Positions 43,141 to 52,141 of a stretch of DNA of 64,000 nucleotides are shown in pieces. The stretch is from DASRPD01 sp035646535. GTDB taxonomy: Bacteria; Actinomycetota; Acidimicrobiia; IMCC26256; JANYLB01. The notes below the pieces were generated by a model. The model ran no database searches, was not told the origin of the DNA, and was given only the letters and a program-made list of their open reading frames with translations. The stretch's first letter is position 1, and every line of letters begins with the position of its first letter. The DNA is taken from assembly GCA_035646535.1 (NCBI GenBank), contig DASRPD010000051.1, positions 13,572-77,571 on the forward strand. The letters are read 5' to 3'. Both the position numbers and the translations under genes were made by a program.

Positions 43141-43770
43141 CTACCGCAGGAGCGACAGCACCAAGCCCGCCTGTCCCAGGTGGTAGGTGACCATGATGGT
43201 CACCGGCGCCCACCGATTGGGGCGCACGAAGCGAGTCTCGCCGATCAACGCGTCGGATCCCATGAACACCAGCGCGCCCACCGCCGCGACGACGTTGCCA
43301 CTGGCGAGCGCGCTCGCCACCATCACCGCGATCACGCCCACGTAGGCGACCACGGGGACGATGAGCGCCCGGTGGTTGCTCGCGATGATCCCGCGGATGA
43401 GCCGAAGGCCGAGCAGGCCCGCCACGGCGACAACGGGTAGCGCCCACCACCAGTCGCCGCTGGTATGGAGGTTGAGCCCGATCGCGTAGGCCACGTGGGC
43501 GAGAAGGAATGCACCCAGACCCGCCACGAACGCGTCGGACGGCAACATCAGGAACACGTCACCGGCCAGCGAGAACACCAGGGCGACCACGAACCACACC
43601 CGAACATCGGAATGCACCGGATCCAGCGTCACCGCGACGAGGATCAGGGCCACGAGCGTGGCCGGCTTGCACACGTACTCGAGCCGGCGACGAGCACCGG
43701 CTCGCGCAGACCAATCGCCGATCGCGAAGGCTCCAGCGACGACGAGGAAGATCGTGGCACCGATGGTCAC
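43141..43770 (-). CDS. YhhN/TMEM86-family membrane protein
   Basis: 209 residues, about seven or eight helices. LEYVCKPATLVALILVAV, FSLAGDVFLMLPSDAFVAGLGAFLLAHVAYAIG and VFMGSDALIGETRF are hallmark YhhN segments with conserved Asp residues. Mammalian relatives are lysoplasmalogenases; bacterial roles are less clear. GTG 43770 gives the family N-terminus; the longer frame runs into the divergent YihY gene, which starts 24 bp away. Confidence 0.85.
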   Translation of the reverse strand: MTIGATIFLVVAGAFAIGDWSARAGARRRLEYVCKPATLVALILVAVTLDPVHSDVRVWFVVALVFSLAGDVFLMLPSDAFVAGLGAFLLAHVAYAIGLNLHTSGDWWWALPVVAVAGLLGLRLIRGIIASNHRALIVPVVAYVGVIAVMVASALASGNVVAAVGALVFMGSDALIGETRFVRPNRWAPVTIMVTYHLGQAGLVLSLLR

Positions 43771-43794
43771 CGCCGGAGTTCTACTCTGCGAGCG

Positions 43795-44655
43795 GTGTCC
43801 GCGAAAGCTTCCTTCGCCTACGGGCTCGAGATCCAACGGCGCTTCGGTGCCCAGCGAGGCGGCAACCTCGCCGCCGCGATCAGCATGCGCGCCTTCCTGG
43901 CATTGTTCCCGATCCTCGTGCTCGCGATCGCGGTGGTGGGGATATTCGTGAACAACCCAGTCGATTTCGCGGACAAGATCGTCGATACGTTCGGCTTGAG
44001 CGGCGACGCCGCGTCGACGATCACCGATGCGACCCGAGTCGCGCAGAAGAGCCGGGTCGCATCGTCGATCGTCGGGACCGTGGGGCTGGTCTGGACCGGC
44101 ACCGGGTTGGCTGCGTCCATCACCGACGCGTGGAACGTGATGTGGAGGATCCCGGGCGGGACGCTGCGGGGCCGGGCCGCCGGGGTCGTCTGGCTCCTGG
44201 GCGGCGGCGTGTTGCTCGTCGCCGGGATCACGGCGACGGCCGTCCTGGGCACGAACGACTGGCTCACTGTTCTCGCGGCGATCTGTGGTGTGGTGGTGGA
44301 CACCTCTCTCTTCCTGTGGACGGGGTGGATCCTCCCGGCGCGTCGCACGTCATGGCGGGTGATGCTCACCGCCGCGATCGTCGGCGGGGTCGGTTTCGGG
44401 GCGCTCAAAGTCGTAGGGGGATACGTCGTCCCCACGCTCGTGGCTCGCTCATCGGCCCTCTACGGGACGATCGGGACCGTGTTCGCGCTTCTCATCTGGA
44501 TGCTCGTCCTGGGCTACCTGATCGTGTACGTCATCGTGATCGAACGGGTCACCTGGGAACACTCGAACGCGACAGGCGACCGGACGGACCGACCGCCGGA
44601 TGCCGATCAGGGTGCGAGCCGCTCGATGAGCCAACCGTCCGACGATCGCGCGTAG
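43795..44655 (+). CDS. YihY/BrkB-family membrane protein
   Basis: 286 residues from GTG, about six helices. N-terminal RFGAQRGGNLAAAISMRAFLALFPILVLAIAVVG matches the YihY (formerly RNase BN) family, with SSALYGTIGTVFALLIWMLVLGYLIVY near the end. Function of the family is unsettled. It diverges from YhhN across 24 bp, so their promoters overlap, and its 3' end overlaps the convergent pdxH by 49 bp. Confidence 0.85.
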   Translation: MSAKASFAYGLEIQRRFGAQRGGNLAAAISMRAFLALFPILVLAIAVVGIFVNNPVDFADKIVDTFGLSGDAASTITDATRVAQKSRVASSIVGTVGLVWTGTGLAASITDAWNVMWRIPGGTLRGRAAGVVWLLGGGVLLVAGITATAVLGTNDWLTVLAAICGVVVDTSLFLWTGWILPARRTSWRVMLTAAIVGGVGFGALKVVGGYVVPTLVARSSALYGTIGTVFALLIWMLVLGYLIVYVIVIERVTWEHSNATGDRTDRPPDADQGASRSMSQPSDDRA

Positions 44656-45224
44656 CGCACGCGGTCGTGCAGCCGGTCGGTCCGGCCGACCCAGAACTCG
44701 AACACCGCCGGCTCGACTCGGTAGCCACCCCAGAACCCCGGGCGGGCGATGATCGCGCTGGGATCCGAGAACCGATGCTCAGTCTGGGTGAGTCGCTCGA
44801 CGAGCGCGGCGCGCGATTCAATCGGGCTGCTCTGGGGAGACGTCCACGCGCCGAGCTGGTGGCCACGCGGGCGGGACTCGAAGTACCGGTCGGATTCCGC
44901 CTCGCTCACCCGACTGGCGCGGCCCTCCACCCGGACCTGACGATCGAGATCCGGCCAATACCAGACCAGCGCGACCCGATCGTTGACGGCGAGCTCGCTC
45001 GCCTTGCGACTGTCGTAGTTCGTGAAGAACAGGAAGCCCCGGTCGTCGAAGCCGCGCAGGAGCACGACCCGGGCCGACGGTGCCCCTCCGGGCGTTGCCG
45101 TCGCGAGGGTCATCGCGGCTGCACGATCGTCGGTCGTGTCGACCGCGGCCTCGTGCCACCGAGCGAACTCCACGAACGGGTCGGGAGCAACCGTCGATTC
45201 ATCGAGGCCGGCATCAGCGTCCAT
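44607..45224 (-). CDS. pdxH: Pyridoxamine/pyridoxine 5'-phosphate oxidase (PdxH)
   Basis: 205 residues, FMN split-barrel enzyme making pyridoxal 5'-phosphate. Motifs: ATATPGGAPSARVVLLRGFDDRGFLFFTNYDSRKASEL, QVRVEGRASRVSEAESDRYFESRPRGHQLGAWTSPQS and the C-terminal EFWVGRTDRLHDRVRY. ATG 45224 is chosen; the alternative at 45257 would cross the 25-bp palindrome and the divergent VOC start. Confidence 0.93.
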   Translation of the reverse strand: MDADAGLDESTVAPDPFVEFARWHEAAVDTTDDRAAAMTLATATPGGAPSARVVLLRGFDDRGFLFFTNYDSRKASELAVNDRVALVWYWPDLDRQVRVEGRASRVSEAESDRYFESRPRGHQLGAWTSPQSSPIESRAALVERLTQTEHRFSDPSAIIARPGFWGGYRVEPAVFEFWVGRTDRLHDRVRYARSSDGWLIERLAP

Positions 45225-45227
45225 GGA

Positions 45228-45252
45228 GGCGAGGGTACCGGGTACCCTCGCC
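45228..45252. promoter_or_regulatory. Perfect 25-bp palindrome between divergent pdxH and a VOC gene
   Basis: GGCGAGGGTACC (45228-45239), one central G, GGTACCCTCGCC (45241-45252): 12-bp arms with no mismatch. It fills most of the 31 bp between the ATG of pdxH (minus) and the ATG at 45256 (plus). A shared operator is most likely; translation-blocking hairpins on both transcripts are an alternative. Confidence 0.6.
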
Positions 45253-45255
45253 CTC

Positions 45256-45792
45256 ATGGCTTTCCATCATGTTGCCTTCGCAACGCGTGACTTGGCTGCA
45301 ACCCACGCGTTCTACACCGAGGCGATGGGCTTCGAGCTGGTCAAGGTCGAGGCGATCGCAACGCCCGGCGCGGGTTGGGCACGCCACGCGTTCTACGACA
45401 CGGGCGACGGGATGCTGGCCGTGTGGGACCTGCACGACGACGCTGAGGTCCCCGATGCATTTGACCCGGCGATCAGCACGGGCCTCGGACTCCCGGCCTA
45501 CGTGAATCACCTCGCGTTTCGCGCCGACGATCGTGACGGCCTCGACGCGGCGCGTGACCGCTAGCTCGCCTTGGGCCACGACGTCCTCGAAATCGATCAC
45601 GGTTGGTGTACCTCGGTCTATGCGACGGACCCGAACGGGATCCTCGTCGAGTGGTGCACCACCACGCGGGCCCTGACCGCTGACGATCGGGCCGAGGCGC
45701 AGCGTCTCCTGAGTGCCGATCACCCGGACATCGACCACAAGCCGCCCCACGCGATCGCCTACGAGGCCGAGCCCGCGGCCACGCGGGCGTAG
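45256..45792 (+). pseudogene. VOC-family protein interrupted by one amber codon
   Basis: Reading from ATG 45256: MAFHHVAFATRDLAATHAFYTEAMGFELV, GWARHAFYDTGDGMLAVWDLHDD, LPAYVNHLAFRADDRDGLDAARDR, then TAG at 45562-45564. The same frame continues without a shift as LALGHDVLEIDHGWCTSVYATDPNGILVEWC and on to TAG 45790-45792. In homologous folds a Trp commonly stands at the interrupted position (R-W-x-x-x-G), so TGG to TAG by one transition explains the break. Both halves remain well conserved, so the event is recent, a sequencing error, or the codon is read through. Confidence 0.8.
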
Positions 45793-45827
45793 ACCTCGCC
45801 GCCCTCACCCCCCGAACGTCTCCAGCA

Positions 45828-45867
45828 GCTCGAGTCGGCTCGAGTCTGCTCGAGTCTGCTCGAGTCG
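45828..45867. repeat. Four 10-bp tandem repeats (GCTCGAGTCK)
   Basis: GCTCGAGTCG, GCTCGAGTCT, GCTCGAGTCT, GCTCGAGTCG in direct succession, each containing the palindrome CTCGAG. Located 61 bp upstream of the acyl-CoA dehydrogenase ATG. Could be slippage-prone spacer or repeated binding half-sites on one face of the helix (period close to a helical turn). Confidence 0.7.
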
Positions 45868-45928
45868 GTGCACGAACCTGCGGCTAGCGACCGTAAGCGC
45901 ACCAACGCTGGGGCTCTAGGGTTCGGGC

Positions 45929-47143
45929 ATGGATTTTGCCATCAGCCCACGAGCCGAGGATCTGCGAGCTCAGCTCCAGGCATTCATCGACGAGCGCGTG
46001 GCGCCGGCCGCGCCGGTGTACATCGAACAGGTCCGGGAATCGGGTGATCCCCACTTCCATCCTCCCGTCATGGAGGAGCTCAAGTCCGAGGCTCGGGCGC
46101 GTGGTCTCTGGAACCTGTTCCTGCCCAACCCGAAGTGGGGTGCCGGGCTGACCAACCTCGACTACGCGCCGTTGTGCGAGCTGATGGGCCGCAATCTTCT
46201 CGCGGCCGAGGCGACCAACTGCGCGGCGCCCGACACCGGCAACATGGAATTGTTGGCCGAGTACGGGACCGCCGAGCAACAGGAGCAGTTCCTGATCCCG
46301 TTGCTCGAGGGTGAGATCCGGTCGTGCTTCGCGATGACCGAACCGTGGGTCGCCAGCTCCGATGCCACGAACATCCAGTCGACCATCGTGCGTGACGGCG
46401 ACGACTACATCGTCAACGCGCACAAGTGGTGGACGAGCGGCGCGGCGTCGAGCCGCTGCACGGTCGCCATCGTCATGGTCGTGTCCAGCCCCGACGCGGA
46501 CCCGTACCACCGCCATTCGATGATCCTCGTGCCGCTCGACGCACCGGGAGCGAGCATCGTTCGCACCCTTCCCGTGTTCGGCCACGATGCCGGTGGTGGA
46601 CACTGCGAGACCCTCTTCGAGAACGTCCGCGTCCCGGTCGGCAACGTCCTGGGCGGTGAAGGCAACGGCTTCGCGATGGCCCAAGCCCGGCTCGGCCCCG
46701 GACGGATCCACCACTGCATGCGAGCGGTCGGACTCGCCGAGCGCGCGCTCGAGCTCATGTGCCGGCGCGCGTGGGACCGCGCGCCGTTCGGCAAGCCCCT
46801 CGCCGAACAGGGTGTGGTACAGGATCAGATCGCCGAGAGCCGCATGGAGATCGAACAGGCCCGCCTGCTGACGATGAAGGCCGCCTGGCTGATGGACACC
46901 GTTGGCAACAAGGGCGCACGTTTCGAGATCAGCGCGATCAAGGTCATCGCGGCCCGGACCGCGACGACGGTCATCGACCGCGCCATCCAGGTGTTCGGGG
47001 GCGCCGGCGTCTCGGACGACTGGCCGCTCGCCGACATGTACACCCATGCGCGAACGCTGCACCTGGTCGACGGGCCCGACGAAGTGCACAAGATGCAGAT
47101 TGCGCGACGCGAGCTGCGCAAGCACCAGCCATCGTCACCGTGA
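45929..47143 (+). CDS. Acyl-CoA dehydrogenase
   Basis: 404 residues, FAD enzyme. Motifs: CFAMTEPWVASSDATNIQSTIVRDGDDYIVNAHKWWTSGA, GGGHCETLFENVRVPVGNVLGGEGNGF and the C-terminal VFGGAGVSDDWPLADMYTHARTLHLVDGPDEVHKMQIAR. This is the long-chain/branched ACAD11-like branch, in which the catalytic base lies elsewhere than in short-chain enzymes. Followed after 21 bp by an LLM oxidoreductase in the same direction. Confidence 0.93.
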   Translation: MDFAISPRAEDLRAQLQAFIDERVAPAAPVYIEQVRESGDPHFHPPVMEELKSEARARGLWNLFLPNPKWGAGLTNLDYAPLCELMGRNLLAAEATNCAAPDTGNMELLAEYGTAEQQEQFLIPLLEGEIRSCFAMTEPWVASSDATNIQSTIVRDGDDYIVNAHKWWTSGAASSRCTVAIVMVVSSPDADPYHRHSMILVPLDAPGASIVRTLPVFGHDAGGGHCETLFENVRVPVGNVLGGEGNGFAMAQARLGPGRIHHCMRAVGLAERALELMCRRAWDRAPFGKPLAEQGVVQDQIAESRMEIEQARLLTMKAAWLMDTVGNKGARFEISAIKVIAARTATTVIDRAIQVFGGAGVSDDWPLADMYTHARTLHLVDGPDEVHKMQIARRELRKHQPSSP

Positions 47144-47164
47144 GCACGTCGTGTCAGTGACCTC

Positions 47165-48061
47165 GTGAAGACCAGGATCGGTTACGGCCTCGGCGCGCTC
47201 GCGGGGCTCGGCGACGCCTCGGCGTTCGCCGCACTCGTCGACGGTCTCGAGCACCATGGTTTCGACTCCCTCTGGCTGTCGGAGCGGGTCACCGGGCCGG
47301 CACCCGATCCGATCATCGGCCTCGCGGTTGCCGCGGGTCGGACCCGGCGTCTCAAGTTCGGCACGAGCGTGCAGGTCCTCCCCGGTCGCAACCCGGTCTT
47401 GGTGGCCAAGCAGCTCGCGAGCCTGGACGTGCTGTCCGGTGGGCGGCTGCTCCCCGCATTCGGTCTCGGCGTTGCCAGCGGGGCCGAACAACAGGCCTTC
47501 GGCGTCGAGCGGGCCGAGCGCGCCCCGTGGTTCGACGAAGCCCTGCCGTTGATCCGGAGGATCTGGACCGAAGAGTCCGTCGACCATGACGGCCCGAGGT
47601 TCCACTACGAAGGGCTCCGCGTTCTCCCCAAGCCCGTGCGGCAACCATTCGACGTGTGGCTCGGCGGCAAGGCGCCGGGCGAGCTTCGCCGCGTCGGCCG
47701 GCTCGGCGACGGCTGGCTCGCGAGCTTCGCGACACCGGCCGACTGCGTGGCCGCACGCCCCGTCATCGAGGCGGCGGCAGACGCCGCCGGGCGCGCCATC
47801 GACCCCGAGCACTACGGAGCCATGATCTTCTACTCCCGCACCGGCGTTCCCGACACGGTCATGGAAGCACTGCGCGCCCGCAACCCCAACGCGTCGCCGC
47901 AGGAGCTGGTCATCGACGACATCGCTGCGCTCGGCCCGCGCATCGAGGCCTACGTCGATGTCGGGTTCTCGAAGTTCGTCCTCGTGCCGTTCGGTTCACC
48001 GGCTGACTGGGACACCGAGCTCGGTGAGGTGGCCGAGGCCGTGCTCAGCCTGCAGACCTGA
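47165..48061 (+). CDS. LLM-class F420-dependent oxidoreductase
   Basis: 298 residues from GTG. VDGLEHHGFDSLWLSERVTGPAPDPIIGLAVAAGRTRRLKFGTSVQVLPGRNPVLVAKQLASLDVLSGGRLLPAFGLG is typical of F420-dependent LLM enzymes, with VWLGGKAPGELRRVGRLGDGWLASF later. Cotranscribed with the acyl-CoA dehydrogenase. Substrate unknown; lipid or steroid catabolism is suggested by neighbours. Confidence 0.87.
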   Translation: MKTRIGYGLGALAGLGDASAFAALVDGLEHHGFDSLWLSERVTGPAPDPIIGLAVAAGRTRRLKFGTSVQVLPGRNPVLVAKQLASLDVLSGGRLLPAFGLGVASGAEQQAFGVERAERAPWFDEALPLIRRIWTEESVDHDGPRFHYEGLRVLPKPVRQPFDVWLGGKAPGELRRVGRLGDGWLASFATPADCVAARPVIEAAADAAGRAIDPEHYGAMIFYSRTGVPDTVMEALRARNPNASPQELVIDDIAALGPRIEAYVDVGFSKFVLVPFGSPADWDTELGEVAEAVLSLQT

Positions 48062-48077
48062 CCAGAGGCCCGGTCAG

Positions 48078-48121
48078 CCACCGAGCCGGTGGTCACACGA
48101 ACGTCCGGCGGCGCAGCCGCC
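48078..48121. terminator. Pair of GC hairpins between convergent LLM and fadD genes
   Basis: CCACCG-AGC-CGGTGG (48078-48092) and GGCGGC-GCA-GCCGCC (48107-48121), each a 6-bp stem with 3-nt loop, lie in the 70 bp between the two convergent stops. Without T-tracts, they are plausible actinobacterial bidirectional terminators. Confidence 0.5.
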
Positions 48122-48131
48122 GACGCGCGCC

Positions 48132-49787
48132 CTAGCTGAGTGCTTCCACGTCGAGGTCGCCGGCGGCGTGTCGGGCGCGCAACACCTTCTTGTCGAACTT
48201 ACCGACGCTCGTCTTGGGGACCTCGTCGATGAACACCCAGTATTCCGGCACCTGCCAGCGCGCGAGCTGCCCCGCAAGAAAGTCCCGGAGCTCGGTCGCG
48301 TCGACATCAATGCCCTCGCTGATCACGACACACGCGAGCGGACGTTCGCTCCACCGCTCGTCCGGAATCCCGACGACGCTGGCCTCGGCGACGGCCGGGT
48401 GACCGACGAGCAGGTTCTCGAGCTCGACGGACGAGATCCACTCCCCGCCCGACTTGATGACGTCCTTGGCACGATCGGTGATCTGCACGAACCCGTTCGG
48501 TTCGACCGAGCCGACGTCACCCGTCCGCAACCAGCCGTCGTCGAACTTCTCGGGGGACGGGTCGCGGTAGTACGAGGCGGTGATCCACGGCCCGCGAACC
48601 TCGATCTCACCGACGACTTCGCCGTCCCACGCGATCTCGCCACCGTCGTCGCCGACGATCCGCAGCTCCACACCACCGATGATGCGACCGGTCTTGGCCC
48701 GCCAGTCGACGTCGGCGACCGAACCTTCCTCGACGCCGCGGGGCGGATGGGCCAGCGCGGCCAAGGGGCTGGTCTCGGTCATGCCCCAGCCCTGCACGAT
48801 CCGCACACCGAGCGCGTCGAACTGCTCGATGAGCGAACGCGGGACGGCCGAGCCGCCGCACACGACGCTGCGGAACGAGGAGAGGTCGGTGTCATGTTCG
48901 CGCGCGTAGCGGAGCAGGTCCGACCAGATCGTGGGGACGGCGCCGGCGACCGTCGGTCGTTCGGTCTCGATCAGTCGGGCGAGCGGCTCGGCCTGCAGGA
49001 ACCTGTCCGGCATCGCGAGACCGGCGCCGGAGAACCACGCTGCGTAGGCGAGGCCCCAAGCATTGGCGTGGAACATGGGCACGATCGGGAGCACCCGGTC
49101 GTGCTCGGTGAGGCCGACAGCGTTGGCGGCGTTGACTCCCATGGTGTGCAGGACGGTCGAGCGATGTGAGTAGACGACGCCCTTGGGGTTGCCGGTCGTG
49201 CCGCTCGTGTAGCACATCGCCGCGGCGGCGCGTTCGTCCACCTCGGGCCAGGCGAAGCCGTCGCGCTCAGCCGCGAGGAGCGCGTCGTAGCGCAGCACCT
49301 CCGCGGCGTTGCCGGCCTGGGCGGCCGCCTGCTCGAGCGCCGACGCGTCGCCATCACCGATGACGACGTAGCGCTCGACCGTCTTGAGCTCGGCGGCGAC
49401 GTTGGCGAGCAGCGGAACCAACGAGTCGTCGACGAGCACCACCCGGTCCTCCGCGTGGTTGACGACGTAGACGAGCTGTTCGGGGAAGAGCCGGATGTTC
49501 AGCGTGTGGAGCACGGCGCCCATCGCGGGGATCGCCAGGTACGCCTCGAGGTGCTCCTGGTTGTTCCAACAGAACGTACCCACCCGGTCGCCTTCACCGA
49601 CGCCGAGGCGTACGAGCGCGGCCGCGAGCTGCTCGGCCCGCTCCGCCACTGCGGTGAACGTGGCTCGGCGCGACCCGGCTTCGATGCCTTGGAACGTGGC
49701 AACCTCGCTATCGCCGTACACGGTGCGACCGTGACGGAGGATCATCCCGATGGTGAGCGGGAAGTCCTGCATCGTCGAATCGAGCAT
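48132..49787 (-). CDS. Long-chain fatty-acid-CoA ligase (FadD-type)
   Basis: 551 residues from ATG 49787 with a GGGGGG ribosome site. Intact ANL motifs: [57 protein letters not shown] and the C-terminal [15 protein letters not shown] with the adenylation Lys. Activates medium/long-chain or related acids to CoA esters. In contrast to the first gene of the window, all catalytic motifs are canonical. Longer upstream starts lack ribosome sites. Confidence 0.92.
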   Translation of the reverse strand: MLDSTMQDFPLTIGMILRHGRTVYGDSEVATFQGIEAGSRRATFTAVAERAEQLAAALVRLGVGEGDRVGTFCWNNQEHLEAYLAIPAMGAVLHTLNIRLFPEQLVYVVNHAEDRVVLVDDSLVPLLANVAAELKTVERYVVIGDGDASALEQAAAQAGNAAEVLRYDALLAAERDGFAWPEVDERAAAAMCYTSGTTGNPKGVVYSHRSTVLHTMGVNAANAVGLTEHDRVLPIVPMFHANAWGLAYAAWFSGAGLAMPDRFLQAEPLARLIETERPTVAGAVPTIWSDLLRYAREHDTDLSSFRSVVCGGSAVPRSLIEQFDALGVRIVQGWGMTETSPLAALAHPPRGVEEGSVADVDWRAKTGRIIGGVELRIVGDDGGEIAWDGEVVGEIEVRGPWITASYYRDPSPEKFDDGWLRTGDVGSVEPNGFVQITDRAKDVIKSGGEWISSVELENLLVGHPAVAEASVVGIPDERWSERPLACVVISEGIDVDATELRDFLAGQLARWQVPEYWVFIDEVPKTSVGKFDKKVLRARHAAGDLDVEALS

Positions 49788-50027
49788 CGGTTTCCCCCCG
49801 GAGGCAAGACGGCTGACGACGGGATCGTATCGCTCGCGCCTCATCGCCGTGCAGGGCATGCCCCGCTCGATCGCGGCTTGTGCGTGGCGCGGGTGCGGCT
49901 TGTTTGAGGTGATCGAACATCGGGGCTTGGGGACCCCGCAGGGTCAGCCACAGCCCCGTCACCGAGGTTTGATGCATCCGTCACGTCTGGCGTCACGAAG
50001 GGATCAAACGTCGGAACGGGGAACGGT

Positions 50028-51278
50028 TCAGAAGAGACGCGGCCCCGGTGAGAACTCGACCGGAAGGTGCTTGATGCCACCGATGAAGTTCGAGCGCAGC
50101 CGCTGCGGTTCACCGGCTTGGCGCATGTCGGGCATCCGCTCGAGGATCTCGCTGAACATGTGCCGGATCTCCGAACGGGCCAGGTTCGCGCCGAGGCAGT
50201 AGTGCGGGCCGCGTCCACCAAACGCGATGTGCTCGTTGGGCTGACGGTCGACGCGAAACGCCATCGGGTCCTCGAAGTGCTTCTCATCGCGATTGGCGCT
50301 CGGGTACCACATCAGGATCTTGTCGCCCTCGGCGATCGACTGGTCGCCGAGTTGTAGGTCACGCGTCGCGGTACGGCGGAAGTGCAGCACCGGACTCCCC
50401 ACCCGCAGCATCTCCTCGACCCCGGATCCCAGCAGCGATCGGTCGGCAAGCAGCTTGCGGTGCTCGTCGGGGAACTGGAAGAGGTGGTGCATCCCGTGGG
50501 CGATGAGATTGCGAGTCGTCTCGTTCCCGGCCACCGAGAGCAACATGAAGAACGTGTTGAGCTCGAGGTCGTCGAGGCGGTCGCCGTCGACCTCGGCGTT
50601 GATGAGCGCCGTGAGGATGTCGTCGCGCGGTGACCTGCGGCGCTCCTCGCACAACGCTTGGCAGTAGGCGTACAGCTCGACCTGGGCCTCTCCGGCCGCG
50701 TCGGGGCTGATCTGGAACTCGGGGTCGTCGCTGCCGATCATCCGGTTCGACCAGTCGAACACGAGGTGACGGTCCTCCTGGGGGACACCGATGATCTCGG
50801 CGATCACCTGCAGCGGCAGCTCGGCCGCGAGGTCGACGACGAAGTCGGCCTCGCCCTTCTCGATCATCTCGTCGACGATGCTGTGCGTGCATCGCTGGAT
50901 GAACTCGTCGAGGTCACGGATGTGCTTCGGTGTGAACGCACGGCTCACCAGCAGCCGGTAGCGCGTGTGCTGGGGCGGGTCCATGTTGAGCATGAGCAGA
51001 CGGAGGCTCGCCAGCATCTCCTCATCGGGATCCATCATGAAGACCCCGCCACGTCCGCTGGAGAAGGCCTGCGCATCGCGGTTCACCGCCACGACGTCGT
51101 CGTAGGTGGTCACCGACCAGTACGGATCCTCGGTCGGATGCTCGGTCCAGTGCACCGGGTCGTGGGCACGCCAGTACGCGAACGTCTCGTGAGGGATGCC
51201 CCCGACGAACGCGTCGGGATCGTTCAGGTCGGCGAGCTGGGACTCGTCGATCTGTGTGGTCGGGGTAGTCGTCGCCAT
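50028..51278 (-). CDS. Cytochrome P450 (CYP125/142-like group)
   Basis: 416 residues, soluble class I P450. Oxygen-activation AGNETT (250-255), ExxR in VEEMLR, and haem loop FGGRGPHYCLGANLAR with thiolate Cys361. The sequence features of the N-terminal and substrate regions resemble actinobacterial steroid or fatty-acid hydroxylases, though specificity is uncertain. Needs ferredoxin and reductase not found in the window. Divergent from a TetR gene, sharing a 58-bp promoter region with an inverted repeat. Confidence 0.92.
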   Translation of the reverse strand: MATTTPTTQIDESQLADLNDPDAFVGGIPHETFAYWRAHDPVHWTEHPTEDPYWSVTTYDDVVAVNRDAQAFSSGRGGVFMMDPDEEMLASLRLLMLNMDPPQHTRYRLLVSRAFTPKHIRDLDEFIQRCTHSIVDEMIEKGEADFVVDLAAELPLQVIAEIIGVPQEDRHLVFDWSNRMIGSDDPEFQISPDAAGEAQVELYAYCQALCEERRRSPRDDILTALINAEVDGDRLDDLELNTFFMLLSVAGNETTRNLIAHGMHHLFQFPDEHRKLLADRSLLGSGVEEMLRVGSPVLHFRRTATRDLQLGDQSIAEGDKILMWYPSANRDEKHFEDPMAFRVDRQPNEHIAFGGRGPHYCLGANLARSEIRHMFSEILERMPDMRQAGEPQRLRSNFIGGIKHLPVEFSPGPRLF

Positions 51279-51311
51279 GGATCAGGACCTCCGGGAGCGT
51301 CTCCGTCGCGA

Positions 51312-51333
51312 GAACCCAGTATAGAATGGGTTC
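51312..51333. promoter_or_regulatory. Operator-like inverted repeat between P450 and tetR
   Basis: GAACCCA (51312-51318) and TGGGTTC (51327-51333) are exact inverted 7-bp arms separated by GTATAGAA. The arms enclose TATAGAAT, a likely -10 for tetR, whose ATG follows 3 bp later. Binding would block initiation directly; TetR autoregulation and control of the P450 are inferred. Confidence 0.6.
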
Positions 51334-51335
51334 CC

Positions 51336-51929
51336 ATGTCTACGCATTCAGTCGTCGTCCACCGCGTCCTGTCGGCCGAGCAGGCCGAGCGCCGTGACCG
51401 GGTGATCCAGGCCGCGATGGAGCTCGCGGACGCCGGTGGCTACGACGCGGTGGTCATGAAGACGGTGGCCGAGCGCTCGGGTGTGGCCCTCGCCACGCTC
51501 TACCGGTGGTTCGCGTCCAAGGACCACCTGCTCACCGAAGTGCTCCTGGCCTGGGGCTCGGACCTGTCGGCCGACCTCGCGGACGCCCCGCTGATTGCCT
51601 CCGACCCAGTCGCTCGGGTCAGCGGGGCGCTGCGGCAGATCATGGTCACCGCAGCCTCCCGACCCCGCCTCGCAGAAGCCATCGTCGCCGCGGTGCTCAC
51701 AGTGGAACCGGCGGTGTTCGAGGCCCAGAACGACTTCCACACGATGGTCGTCGCCTGGATCGACATCGCACTCGGCGACGACGACCTCCCGGACCGAGAA
51801 GAAGTCGTCGAGGTGCTCGAGCTGGTGTGCTTCTCGACCATCATCGGCCTCGTCTCCGGCCGAGACACCGCCGAAACCGCGGGCGACAAGCTCGAGACCG
51901 CGGCGCGCCTGCTCATCCGCACCGCCTGA
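51336..51929 (+). CDS. TetR-family regulator (divergent from P450)
   Basis: 197 residues. N-terminal helix-turn-helix: RDRVIQAAMELADAGGYDAVVMKTVAERSGVALATLYRWFASKDHLLTEV. The ligand domain resembles KstR-type proteins. ATG 51336 is only a few bases after a TATAGAAT hexamer, implying a leaderless transcript. Most likely represses itself and the adjacent P450 until an acyl-CoA or steroid ligand binds. Confidence 0.9.
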   Translation: MSTHSVVVHRVLSAEQAERRDRVIQAAMELADAGGYDAVVMKTVAERSGVALATLYRWFASKDHLLTEVLLAWGSDLSADLADAPLIASDPVARVSGALRQIMVTAASRPRLAEAIVAAVLTVEPAVFEAQNDFHTMVVAWIDIALGDDDLPDREEVVEVLELVCFSTIIGLVSGRDTAETAGDKLETAARLLIRTA

Positions 51930-51947
51930 GCCCACATCTTCCACTTC

Positions 51948-51986
51948 GGCGTCGCAGGTCATGGATAATTCATCACCTGCGACGCC
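51948..51986. terminator. 12-bp-stem hairpin after tetR
   Basis: GGCGTCGCAGGT (51948-51959) and ACCTGCGACGCC (51975-51986) are perfect inverted arms around a 15-nt loop, 18 bp after the tetR stop. A strong terminator-like stem without a T-tract, in the convergent interval with the flavin reductase gene. Confidence 0.55.
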
Positions 51987-52002
51987 AAACGCGTTGGGGG
52001 TG

Positions 52003-52140
52003 CTCAGCCGCCGTCGTTCATGCGGGTGTCCTGCATCACCATTGGTCGGACACCCACCCTGGGCTCACCCGCTCAGCCGCCGTCGTTCATGCGGGTGTCC
52101 TGCATCACCATTGGTCGGACACCCACCCTGGGCTCACCCG
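52003..52140. repeat. Two identical 69-bp tandem repeats plus a partial third copy
   Basis: Units 52003-52071 and 52072-52140 appear identical. A third partial copy (52141 to about 52176) is the 3' end of the flavin reductase gene itself. Each full unit contains a hairpin GGGTGTCC...GGACACCC (8-bp arms, 16-nt loop). The array looks like duplication of the gene end plus its terminator. Unit length is a multiple of three. Confidence 0.85.
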
Positions 52141-52141
52141 C

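Noticed and set aside
43509..45290. 593-codon open frame on the plus strand
   Set aside because: Arginine-rich, overlaps the YhhN, YihY and PdxH genes in other frames or on the other strand; no domain visible.
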